Below, in pieces: positions 1 to 11,986 of a DNA stretch of 64,000 nucleotides. Location: the NCBI GenBank assembly GCA_963930655.1, contig OZ005611.1, positions 5,773,501 to 5,837,500 of the forward strand, given 5' to 3'. The stretch is from Myrica gale. Lineage: Eukaryota; Streptophyta; Magnoliopsida; Fagales; Myricaceae. Every line of letters begins with the position of its first letter. The first letter of the stretch is position 1. The position numbers and the translations under genes were made by a program. Below the pieces are notes generated by a model that worked only from the letters and a program-made list of their open reading frames with translations, had not been told where the DNA came from and did not search any database.

Positions 1-268
1 TATTGTACTGCAATTCATATTGCTAGGGCTTGATGCTTTTTATCAGTTGATATTGGTTATTTGTTTTCGCTATTTCTTGTGTCTCTCGGGCTGTTGTATG
101 GTTTTACGGATCTTTCTCCCCAAGTGATAAGTTTATTAGGAATTAAGAATCTGTGCTCAAATAGTATCATTTTTATTTGTTCGACCAAACATTGGCATGA
201 GGAATGGAATTTTTCTTGTCATTTTTCCAAAGTCTTAACTATGTAGTCTAGTTGTAGGCAGAATCGTT

Positions 269-269
269 C

Positions 270-295
<26 letters not shown>
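269..295. repeat. (CT)n microsatellite in a PDHB intron
   Basis: About 13 uninterrupted TC units lie in the intron just upstream of the exon at 341. They may double as a pyrimidine-rich tract near the acceptor. Confidence 0.9.
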
Positions 296-300
<5 letters not shown>

Positions 301-340
301 TGTCCTTCCATCTGGATTAATTTTAGTGCTTTCTGTTCAG

Positions 341-1030
341 GCAGCTGAGATACTTGCAACGGAAGGTATCAGTGCTGAGGTAAAGAACGAACATAAAAAT
401 ATTTACAACTAGTTCCTGATGTGAGTTATTGGCATATTAATTAAGTGATCCTCTCAAGTTAGGTTATCAACTTACGCTCGATACGGCCACTAGATAGATC
501 CACTATCAATGCTTCTGTCAGGAAAACTAACAGACTGGTAACAGTTGAAGAAGGGTTTCCTCAGCATGGTGTTGGAGCCGAAATATGGTTTGTCTTTCCA
601 CTGATAAATTTTTTCCTTGCTGGTCACTTTTCTGGCACCATTAGACTTACTCCGTGCCTCATCCATCAAACAGCACTTCTGTTGTCGAGGAAAGCTTCGG
701 TTATCTTGATGCACCTGTTGAGAGAATTGCTGGGGCTGATGTTCCTATGCCTTATGCCGCCAATCTTGAGAGGTTGGCGGTTCCGCAGGTCAGTTACTAT
801 GAATTCCACCAACTGAAAGCTAAACTGGTAGGTTTATAGCTGTGTGGATATTGATTTGTTGGACATGGGAATTGGTAAATATCCTTTGCTTGGTTTATAC
901 AGTATATGACCTTATCAGTATATCAAGTTTTCTTTTAATTCTCGGTTCTTGGGTTGGACAGGTTGAAGACATTGTTCGTGCAGCAAAGAGAGCATGCTAC
1001 AGATCTGTCCCGTTGGCTGCAGCTGCCTAA
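341..1030 (+). CDS. PDHB: Pyruvate dehydrogenase E1 component subunit beta, mitochondrial (3' end only)
   Basis: These are the last four exons of the E1-beta subunit of the mitochondrial pyruvate dehydrogenase complex, which with E1-alpha decarboxylates pyruvate using thiamine diphosphate. Exons are 341-379, 463-587, 674-788 and 962-1030, all joined at GT/AG borders and in frame, giving 115 residues to the TAA. Family-typical stretches are [48 protein letters not shown] and the terminal [15 protein letters not shown]. The wording matches the mitochondrial form (At5g50850 type) rather than the plastid paralogue. The catalytic N-terminal half lies left of the window, and bases 1-340 are intron. 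The tail ends in PLAAAA, a little longer than I recall for Arabidopsis. Identity is very secure; the exon borders are inferred. Confidence 0.95.
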
Positions 1031-3903
1031 TTTCTACCAATCCCATCAGAAATCTTTCTGAATCCAGGTTATAGTTTAATTGGCGGCTGCTTGTAGTACA
1101 AGTTTTGGGTTTTGAAGCTATCAAGCATCAAATATGAGATTCTTGTTGAATGACTTGGTTTGGAATAACTCTGATAAGTGTGAATAACTGCTGAATTGTT
1201 CAGGAGATGTAGAGATTGTACATTTTTTTTTCGCTTTCTCATCACATGGGGAAGAATCTGCTTGTTAAAATAACATGGAGAACAATGATGCGGAGGTGGA
1301 AAATTTTGTGACTCTGTTCGTGTTTTCATTTGGGGAGTTGATGTGCAACCTATTTTATTTTTGGAAGCCATATTTCGAAAGTATTTCCTTTTGGATTTTC
1401 TATCCAGTGTGTCACTTTCTGTTATCTGTATTTTCAAGAGCAACCCTTCGTATGATAGTTGTAATTTGGCGATTTCTGGCTACAATTGCCTAATATCTCA
1501 TTGAGGCATGTTGGAAGAATGTCATGACATAAAAAATAATAACAAAAAAGGGGCTGGGGGGAGAAGAAGAAGAAGAAGAAGAAGAATGGGAAAAGATAAA
1601 AATAAAAGAAAGAAGGGGGGGTATGGGAAGAAAAAAGAAAACTGAATTTTAAAAATGTGGAATCAGCTGTTCTCTGGGGATGGATCTTCGGTCAGGGCAC
1701 TGAAGATTATGCGGAGCAAACTACACTTCAAGAGCACACCATTGAAATGGTCCGTCTTTCAAAACTCAGTTTCCTTTTTCCCGTCTGCAATTATTAATTT
1801 CACGTGCAAATCGGAACAATAGAAAGTCTTAACTCGTGGCAAACGCGAAGTCATCTGGAAATTGTACGAGGACCAATTTGTCTCAAAATACAATCATACT
1901 ATTTATATAATCTTTCATGTTTACGTAATTACGTCGTTGAACTTTGGACCGTACTCAACCTACTGTATTGTCGCACGAAGTCGACCAGTACAAGGTGAGC
2001 TCGTGGTACTAGTAGGACGGTAGCTACCCAGAAGATATTCATACCCTTTTTGTTTGGTCTGAGCAATATCCTAAGTCGTACTTGCCTCTGGGATTTTATT
2101 GGGGCTTGCCTTGATACCATATTTCCCACTCTGGGGGATGATCTTCCGAACAAATTTAGGAGGCCAATTGGGCAGCGGGGATCAACATTTGTTTAGGCTT
2201 TTCTGCCCTTCTGTCCATTTTAAGCCAAATACAAGGCCGGTCAGAAGAGAAAGTCATTGTAATTGTCCGAAAAATGCATATTAGCATGTGTGGACCCTAA
2301 CGCCAAATGATATTACTCCCACGGGGTGCGACCTTCCTAGCCATTTTGGACCAACCACAACTAACTGATGGAACGTTTAGTGTCTAGATGGCCGCCATTG
2401 GCTTGTGATTAACGAAGTCATCTAGAAGTAAAATACAGGAAGACTTAAAAGCGAAAAGGGATCAACTTGGGCCTCACGGAACGCGCTTTATTGACTAGAA
2501 GAAAGTTTCTGCCTCACTTCCCACTCTGTTCCTTTTTTTGGAACTGCAGAGAAAAAGCTACCACCATCTCCGCAACGCCCATCTACATCCAAAGTCTCTT
2601 TCTTGAGCTTGAACGACAAAGATGGTAAAACCGCTAGCTAGCCATAATGCTAGCTCATTTAGAACTGCAGGCACAGGTGTCTTTCAGCTTTGAGAGGTGG
2701 AGGACTCGCCGAGCTTTTTTTTTTTTTTTTTTTTTTTCCCTTTTTCGAAAGCAAATATTCGAGAGGCCCCCACCAAATTTATGGTGGGTCCTTCTCTTGG
2801 CGAATACAAGGCTCATAAGCCTTCTTTTACAAATGTAAGCGTGTGCGGGCAAATACGAGGAAGTTCCAACTCGGCGAGTGGTCCGCGTAATTTATGACTT
2901 ATGTGCATCTTCCTTTTTCCAATTTCAAAGGTTCATTTTCGAGCAAATGAGTCGAAAGCTTCTGGCGATTTGGATGGAAATACTTTTCGCCTAACCTCCC
3001 CCTTTTGCCCTACTTATGTTACCGAACATTGAATAAAACAAATATATAATACCATATCATATCTCTCAAAATTAAATTGTAATGAATTAGTGTGTGACAA
3101 GAGGTTGCATAGGTACTAAGATTAGTCATGTACTTATTTTAAAATTACTTATTAATTACGTGCATTTAAATTAATTTATTTGTTATGAGAGACAGAACAG
3201 GTCTCGAAATTGTGAAATTTAGTAAATATATTTTTTCTTCTTTTAAATTTGGAAGAAATTGAGTGAGTAATGGTTTGAGTGGGACAAATATTTATAGGCA
3301 CAATTGAATTGAAGAGGATGAAGATAAATTAAGAGTTACCGAAATAAACTGTGGTCTCATAGATTTAGCTTGAGATGCTGACGTGGCAAAATCCCATTGA
3401 TCATTCGGTTATAATGTGGGCTTTGAATAAATTTAGTCAAACAAAAATGATCAGCTCTACTAATTTTTCGTAAACATAATAAATGACCAAAAGAGGTTGG
3501 AAGTCAAATAACCAATAGGATTAAAAACTAATTTAATTAATCCCCTCTTCAAGGCAGCGTTGCCAGCGTTAGTGAATTCAGGAGTATTAATACTCAGAAA
3601 AAAAATAAGGGGATTACTTTAATGAATCTGTGGAGGTCTTCTTTGTACCTGACGTAGCCATAGAGAACGGAGTCGAAGAGAAAATTCTTTCGCTCCATTT
3701 CGAACTTCTTTCTTCTTCTTCTTCTTCGCGGGGCTTGCGGATGACTCATAAATTTTCAGAGCGCAAAGAGGAAGTGGGAGAGAGGTTTTCATTAAGACGT
3801 ATAGTTGTTAGAGGAAGAGAAAGACAGTAGCGCGAGAGAGAAACGTATAAAGGCTTGTGATTGAGGCGTATCGTTGTCAAAGGATTAGGACGATATAGAA
3901 GCG
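1031..3903. other. Spacer between PDHB and the BAR-protein gene
   Basis: The first few hundred bases are the PDHB 3' UTR. A purine-rich (GAA)n tract lies near 1565-1586 and a poly-T run near 2715-2738. The part after about 3540 is the likely promoter and 5' UTR of the next gene, with CTT repeats near 3710-3727. I see no coding exon or RNA gene here; the short open frames lack family signatures. Confidence 0.6.
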
Positions 3904-5621
3904 ATGAAGAATTCCCTGAGAAAGTTGCGAGGTCTCGGACTTCAGAAGCACGAGGCCAAGGAACGCAGCGACATTCGTTCGTTGGCGCAATTGGACGAGC
4001 TAGCTCACGCTTCCATGGTACGCTGCTCTTCTTCCTCCTCCTTTCTTTGGGTTTTGTTTGGTTGCTGAGGAACTAAAAACGAAGAGAATAGAAATGAGAG
4101 CACGGCTCTCGCAGGAACTAGCCGTTTCTTTTGGTTTTTCGGACTCGTCCAGTCGCGAATTCCTGGCTTTCTTCTCGCTTTCGTACTATTTCTCAGCAGC
4201 CAAACGTTTTGTTAGGGTTTGTTCTTTGTTCGGGCGTTGATTACTACGGGAAACTGATTTGAATCCATCGTGAGGAGCCACAAATTCTAGGGTTTATAAT
4301 TGGGGAAGGAACTCATTAAAAAGAACATTTATAAAAAAAACTCATTAAAAAGAACATTGGTTGAAGATAAAGAACTAGAATTCTTCAAAGCTTGAATCTT
4401 GATCTTTTTCGAAGAAGATTTTGCTTAAATGATGTTGACTAAGGTCTGCTGTCTTCTACAGAACTCGAACATTGTATAATAGATACTCTCTGTTTGGCCC
4501 GAGTTTTTGTTAGCTGCTATTTTCTTTTGATATATATTTTTTTTCTCTATGATGCTTATAATTTATAGCGTCCTTGTATGGCAGGACATGCAAGATATAA
4601 GAGACTGCTACGATAGCTTACTTTCTGCAGCTGCGGCAACCGCCAACAGTGCTTATGGTACTGTTTTTAAACGTATAGCATGTGTATTTACTAAGAAAAA
4701 TGACGGGGATGGGAATGGCCGTTATATGCTTGTCTGAAGGGGTACACATTATGTTTTAGGATCACGAGCTGAATGGGCGTTTGGGTCTTCATTTCCTCCC
4801 TGGGTTTGGCTCCTATAATACTAATGAAATGCATAAGCATTAGTACGCAGTGGTCTAGCTGGTTGCCACTGGCAGATTGGATACTATAGTTCAAAAACTT
4901 TGTTGTGTATCTCTAAGATGAAGTTCTTAGAGTTTTGCCTTATAGGAATCATGTAATGCTAATACATGATTTCACGTCCTGATAGCATTGTTAGAACAGA
5001 GAACCTTGGTTCTGGATTGTTGCTCTCTTATGAGAACCTGAAGATGATATCTTGTGATGCTGTATTGTAATGGCATGGGACTTCAGGATGTCTGTCAGGA
5101 AATGCCAGATTTAGTATAAGTTTTGCTTTTCTTCTTCTGTGCGTGCAATTAGATATTGTCAAGTAGAATATAGTTATTTCTGAGGTCATTGTGGCATGAG
5201 TCCATTGTGCGTGTCAAATGAGGATGTGACTAGCCAGAGATTTAAAGTTTGAGTTTGAGCTTTAGCTCCTTATTAAAGCACTTGAACTAACCTATTAGGC
5301 ATGAAGGGCATTCTGAGATGGATTTTCTGTTGTTCTATTAAGCATGAAGGGCACTTGAACCAACCTATCAGCCAGGCACCCATAGATTGATTTGTTGAAA
5401 GAAGCTTCCTTCGTCTACTGTGCCTGTTTGAATAAAATGTTAATTTTCCCATATAAAATTGTGAAAGTTGATTGTGCTCTCTCATTTTTGGTATTACTCT
5501 TATGTGATCTCCTTTATTTTCAGAATTCTCCGAGTCATTGCAGGAAATGGGTGCTTGTCTTCTTGAGAAAACTGCACTGGGTGACGATGAAGATAGTGGT
5601 AAAGTGAAGGAAAAACTCCAT

Positions 5622-5666
<45 letters not shown>

Positions 5667-8600
5667 CTCTCTCTCTTTCGTGTCATCTTTAGTTACATCA
5701 AGCTTCACAGAGGACTGAATATTGTCACCTTGAGTTTTCTCAGTCCTAAAAGTAACTTAAAAAAAATTTCCTTGTATTTCTTGTTATGAGCCAGAACGCT
5801 GGTATCGGAGACTCAGAAAATATGTACCTTTTGCTGTGCTGGTGCCCCACGTCACCCTTTTGGAAAGATATAAATCTTCCTCTTGGATCCTGTTTTAGTA
5901 TGTAGTTTTGTTAAAACAGCATAGATATTTAAGATTCACATTTAGCAACTCTAGGTTATTAGACCTACATTAGACGGTGCTGGTAATTGTATTTCCTTTT
6001 GAAAAAGCATATGTAGCAAATGTCTCATCTAATAGATTTTTTTTTCTTTCTCCTTTTTAACATGTGTTTCTCCTAATAGAGTAGCTATGTTTACATTAGG
6101 ATTTTGACAAAGTTGACTTGCACTCAGTACGTCACTCAAGGAGTACACTTGGTTTTGTAGTATATGTCACTTGAGGACTCATATTTTCATCCAATTTGTG
6201 ATTCAATTTTATATGCTGGGGGTAACATCATATGCAAACTGGTTATTGTTTCAAACCAATAATACTACTTCAATATAATTTGTTGAAATTGTTTCATTAG
6301 GAATGCAGAACATTTCGGTGTGCTTGTTTCATCTGAGGAGAAATGATATTTAGTTGTTTTTGTTCCTCTGCAGGCAGAGTTCTACTAATGCTAGGAAAAG
6401 TACAGTATGAACTGCAGAAACTTGTTGATAGCTACGTGAGTCCTTAATCTGATGTTCAAGACACTGAGGAAACTGTCTTTTGTTTTGATACTGAGTTATT
6501 GCTTTGCTTTTTTCAGCGCTCTCATGTATTCCAAACAATCACAATTCCATCAGGGTCTCTTCTTAACGAACTTCGAACAGTTGAGGTTTGTTTGTGTGGT
6601 TTATTTCTTTAATCAACTTATGAGAAGCTTTATACTGGTTCATGTGCAGTGCATGAAATTAGTATGATCTGATCATGTCCCTTATATTTGTTAATTTCTT
6701 GCTTTCCTGTTGCTTGTGAGCATTTGTTTGTTTGTTGGGCTTCGATTTCTGAAGATATGGCATCCTGCTGTGATTGTTCCTTCCAATCTCATTCTTTTGG
6801 TCTGTGGACACAAATGGAGACAAATAAAAATGCTGAAACTTGATTGACTGGAGGATATCAGAGAGTATGGAGGAGGGAAGAAGACAGAGTCTTGAGCTCC
6901 CTTCTTAACAAGTGGCCACTGATTGAGTGGCTCTAATAGCCTCCCCTTTTAATGTAAGAGGATAAGGACCCAGGGAAACCAGCGCAAGCTTGCAGGGATA
7001 TATAATGGCTGGTCTGACATAGCAGGAGCAGGCAGATAGGTTCACTTAGTCTCAATTTTGTAGACAAGGTGTAGTTTATCTTAGTCTACCATCGTTTGAA
7101 ATTTGGCATGGAGGGTCCATGTGCTACTATAGAGGTTCATATTAGAAAAAAATTTCACGGAGGCTCAATGATCTGTAGTGCTGGTACTTGTCCATCTAAG
7201 TCCACTAACCAACTTATGGACCCTTTCTTGAAGAGACATACCATAGATTTTGAAAAGCCATGGAAACCATTTAGAAAATACAAGGCTTCTAACCTTACTG
7301 TGATCATTGTCTTTCGAGCCTTGTTTAAGTAGCAAAACATGCAGGTTGGAGTTAGCCTGTATATAATTTTTTTTACTAATTGGATTTGAATTCTGCTCGT
7401 TGGCGTTGGTTTCTTTCTGTAAAAATTCTGTCACTAATGATTTCTTTATTTCCTGGAAGATTAGTTTCACCAAACTCTTAGTTTTCAGTGGACAGATGTT
7501 TGATGTTGTTGTGTTTTATATATGGATGCATCACGTTATAGTTTTCAATTGGCTGTATAAGACAGAAGTCAACGGGATTTTGTCTTACTTGTTGATGCAG
7601 GAGATGAAGCGCCAATGTGACGAGAAAAGGTTCAAAGTTTTATGAACCCTCCATCTCTCCCTCTTCCCCTTCTCTGTCTCTCTATCTTATCTGTTGAATT
7701 GGGGATGTTAATGTCTTCTCATTTTGGTATTGATCTGCAGAGATGACTATGAGAGTATGATGACAAGACACAGACAAAAGGGACGATCCCGAAGTGGAAG
7801 AGGAGGGAAGGTCTCCATACAGCAGTTGGAAAATGCTCGAGAAGAGTATGATGAGGTAGCAGCGTTCTTTATTCTCCGGATGAAATCTCTGAGGCAAGGA
7901 CAATCCCGAAGCCTTCTTACCCAGGCTGCTCGACACCATGCAGCTCAGGTTTTCTTTCTCTTCTTGTTTAACTTCTTCGTAATCAAAATTTTTAGTCTTC
8001 ATGGTACGTGATGCTTTCTTTTCTGCTTGAAAACAGTTGTGCTTCTTCAAGAAGGCAGTCAAGTCTCTTGAGGCAGTAGAAACACATGTAAAATTGGTAA
8101 CTGAACAGCAGCATATTGATTACCAGTTCAGTGGACTTTATGATGGGGACGAAGAAGATGATGAAGACTACGATGACAGTAGCAATGATTATGATTACTC
8201 CGATGATGAGGGTGGCTATTATGTGCATGATGAAGCGGAATTGAGTTTTGACTATGGAGAATATAAACCGGAGAGCGATGGTTCTAAATCACAAAAATCA
8301 ATGGAGGTAACAAATGTGTTTTTTCTTCTACTTCTGAGTGAGAAATAGTAAACAATGTTTTTTCCTTTTTCAAGATGAAATTACTGCAAGACAAAAAACT
8401 TAGGTAATCAAGTATTTGTAGGCATCAGAGGGATATCCATGATGTACTTGCGATTTTTTTGTATACATCCATCTACAAACTATTAACTTTGACATCAGGC
8501 ATATTAGAGTCTTGTGTTTTAATATACTGAGGATAATAGCATTCTTCTGGGGAATTATTTTGCCACAATTTGTGGATGAAAGAGATTTCCGCTAATGAAC

Positions 8601-10238
8601 TAAATAAACTAAATAGCCAAATAAAGAGCTAAATAAACTAAATAGTAAATGACCTTATGGTTGAAATATAGAGAGAGTATTTCCGTCCTGTGTCACATTT
8701 CAGTTTTGATGTATATTCATATCTTATTGTCTGAATTGTTATTAACCATACGATGTCCTATGCTGCTGGATCAGGTGGACCTCACGTATCCTCAGGTTGC
8801 AACTATTGGACCTGTCAAGGTATATAGCCTCTTCTATAATTAATTCATGTGTTTAGTGCAGGATATATGTTTCAGTTTAGTCAAATCTAAAAGTTGCAAC
8901 ATGGTTTTGTGTTGAAACTCTGTATATGCTTGATGCCTTGATGTGATGACAAAAGTAAGTGTGTATTTGCATGTATATCATCAGATAACATCTGATCAGT
9001 TATGAATTAGCTCTTGAGCATTGTCTTCTTAAATCAGAGGTTACTGAATCAAAATTGTTTCAAACAAACTCAATATTTGTGGAACTAATTCTGTAACCAA
9101 TAAAGCATCTCCGGAACCTAGACATTTTATTAAGTTGGAAGGATTTTTTAGGAGGCCCGGACACCTACCGAACATCCCTGAAGATGGAAGAATGTATTTT
9201 CCTTCTGAGATATTCAATCATCAAGATGCAAAAAACATCAATGTTGAAGCTTCTAAGATATATGCTTCCGTTTCATCATTTATGCAGGAAAATATGGATA
9301 GGCTCCACAATAATTCTTTTGGTTATAGGGCTCGGCCAGGTAGCCAATCTGCCCCACTTTTTGCTGAGAAGAAATTCGATTCTACTGAAAAAACTAGACA
9401 GATGCGTCTATCATCGACACGGAAGTTGCAGACTTATGTGCTGCCCACTCCAGTTGATAGGAAGAGTTCAATTTCAGCAGGATCAGGTAATCCAGTGCTT
9501 CATAAGACACAGACTACGCCAAGTGAGCGTACTAAGAATTTGTGGCATTCATCCCCACTGGAGCCGAACAAGTGGGAGAAAGTTTTGGTAGACAAGAAAC
9601 CCTCCAGATCCACTGATGTAAATGCTCTGTCTGTACTCAAAGAAAGCAACAACAATGCCGTCTCCACTCGGTTGCCTCTTCCTCTGGCTGATGGACTTCT
9701 ATTTCCACATCAGAATATGGTTGCTGCTTCTGATCCTAAAAAACCGAAAATATATGCTTTTTCTGGTCCATTGACAAGCAACTGGAGGCCTACCATGCCT
9801 GTAACAGTCGAACGTCCCCATTTGTATTCTGGACCTCTTCTTCGAAACCCAGCATCTCAACTTCCATCAAAATCTCCAAAAGCATCTCCAAGTACCTCCC
9901 CTACTTTTATTTCCTCGCCTAAAATCAGTGAGCTTCATGAACTTCCACGACCCCCTGTGAGTTCAACATCCAAGTCTTCAAGACCTAAGGGTCTGGTTGA
10001 TCATTCAGGCCCCTTGATGTCCAGGGGTCAAGTGCTTTCTGCTATAAATAGATCGGTTGTTTCAAATGCATCATCTCCATTGCCAATACCTCCTCGGACA
10101 ATCTCACGTAGTTTCTCTATACCATCAAGTAGTCCTAGTGTGACAACTTCACATCCCTTGAAGCTCCTGGAAGCTCCTCACAACACGGAGATGACAGATG
10201 TTGATTCACCCCCCTTTGACACCATTAGACCTTCCTAG
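3904..10238 (+). CDS. BAR-domain, Pro/Ser-rich protein, At2g33490-like (hydroxyproline-rich glycoprotein family)
   Basis: Ten exons: 3904-4017, 4585-4657, 5524-5598, 6374-6435, 6517-6585, 7601-7629, 7741-7948, 8037-8306, 8775-8819 and 9135-10238. They read in one frame for 682 residues. The N-terminus MKNSLRKLRGLGLQKHEAKE and the phrases DIRDCYDSLLSAAAATANSAY, GKVQYELQKLVDSYRSHVFQ and SLLTQAARHHAAQLCFFKKA mark the conserved alpha-helical BAR/AH-like half (about residues 35-280), which in this fold binds curved membranes. An acidic stretch (DGDEEDDEDYDDSSND) follows. The large last exon is basic and Pro/Ser-rich, with family motifs SQSAPLFAEKK, SGPL, SPTFISSPKISELHELPRPP and SPLPIPPRTISRSFSIP. 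The acceptor at 9135 (ATTAAG) is weak but is the only nearby one in phase. The cellular role is not established; membrane remodelling is an inference from the fold. The C-terminus appears frameshifted at 10208-10213 (see findings), so the natural stop may be at 10264-10266. Confidence 0.93.
5623..5662. repeat. (CT)n microsatellite in intron 3
   Basis: An almost pure CT run of about 20 units lies just after the third exon of the BAR-protein gene, followed by a looser CT-rich stretch. It should be highly polymorphic between individuals. Confidence 0.9.
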
Positions 10239-10266
10239 CAATTGGCGGTCACCAAGGGTTTCTTAG

Positions 10267-11986
10267 ATGTCACTCACGCCTTTCAAGTTAGAGGTAATTT
10301 GGAGCCCATGCTTTTGTCCTTTGTCTAAATTTATAGGCTAGAGACTATTTTATAATCTTAATCTGTTGTCTTCATAATCTGAATAGCTTTCTTGTCTGAA
10401 AATACTTCTACATAGTCATACCTCTCTATATATAGCTTTTTTTTTCATTGAAAACGCAGACTTACATGATTCGCATAGGTTATTGTACCGGGGGGGGGGG
10501 GGGGGGTTCTATTGCTTTCCTTTTTTCCTTCTGTTTTTTTTTTTGTTGTGGGTGGGGGGGGAAGCGGGGGGCTCCTTTCCTCGTGAAGTTGTGTTGTGCA
10601 ATGCATGCCTTCTACAAGGAGACCTGTTTTAACACTACATTCTTGTGTTGACAACTATTGGGGTGCATTTAATAGTTTCTACTCCTGGTGTTGATGTGCC
10701 ACGTATTCTTCTGTTTCTAACTGTTGATAAATCTGAACCCAGGTGCAGACCAGACTGTATCTCCTCGTTGCCAATTTTGTTTTCAAACCCGAACGTGTGC
10801 GGATGAGATTGTTTCTCAGCATTGCGTACAGCTACATATCTGTAAATTTTGTTTTTGACCCATTACTTTTTCTTCAGTTCTTTGACTCTTTCATCTGCTA
10901 TGTCGCCAAATTTGTCTCTATGGGCACTTGGTATAGATTAATTGAATAGACGTCATAGTTCCCCTCATTTTGGAGGAATTTGTATTATTTTCCAAGCAAT
11001 AAATAATAGTCTCTTTTTTTCCCCTCAAGAGTCCATGTTGGCTCTATCTTGTGCCGTACTTTTCAAGTTTTGAGCAATTTTTTCTAATTGATTTGCCTCA
11101 AAGAGCATCAGCTGACATGTTTCCCCCAACTTGAATCCAGGATGTTGGTCTTTTGTGGACTAAAACTGATACTGCTTTATGTGAAGAGTTGAGTGTTCCG
11201 AAAACTCGGGGTTGGATAAATCAGGACAAACGTTAAGGTTTGGTTTGATTGCGCATAAAATTTCAATCTGCTCCCGTCCCTTCTTAGTTCTTATGTTATT
11301 AGCGTCTAATGCTACTAAGTTGGTATCAAAGAAAGTTAAAAGTGTCGCCTGAAACTAATGTCAGATGGATTTCTTCTTCTCCCCAGAATTTTGTCTGATA
11401 GGATTCAGCCAAGATTTTTTTGCAAAATAGAATTTGTAAGGGGTATTTTATCGATGCGTATATTTAAGAATCTCGTCTCCAGCACAATTGGTTTCAAATT
11501 CAAGGGGGGATATCATGCCATTGACACTTTTTATCACTTCCAAGCTTAATATGTTCATCCTCTTAATATTTATAATGTTGATCAGATTAAATTTGACTCT
11601 TCGTAAGGAACTTTTGTCTGAGGCTTAGAACTTAGAAAGTGTGGTTGTTAATTTGGTTGATTGATTTACTTGGTTATAATAAGATTAAAGATTTATTCCT
11701 ATATAAGTATATATATATAGAGAGAGTACAAAAACATCCCCAAACTGAACCACCTCTAAAGCTCGAGGAAAGGAGCAGAAACATCTGGAGATTCACATCA
11801 TCATCAAAAGGCCAAAATGGGTGGTTGGAAGTAGAAGGAGATTTCGGATCCCTACACTGAATAGGAGGTTTTTTGGGTGTTTTAGTAACGATCAGATTCT
11901 TGAGACATTACATAAGGCTCTTCGATATAAAGAAACACGAGACAAAAGGAATTGGCAATAACATTTGTTGCCTCTTGGTAACATCA
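10267..11986. other. 3' UTR of the BAR-protein gene and convergent spacer
   Basis: The LRR gene on the minus strand ends at 11987, so the two genes are convergent. The stretch holds a G homopolymer at 10491-10506, further G-rich runs near 10551-10571 and T-rich sequence. No exon or RNA gene is visible. Both 3' UTRs must lie inside it. Confidence 0.6.

Noticed and set aside
9184..9591. 135-codon frame overlapping the last BAR-gene exon
   Set aside because: Alternative frame of a verified exon whose own frame carries the family motifs.
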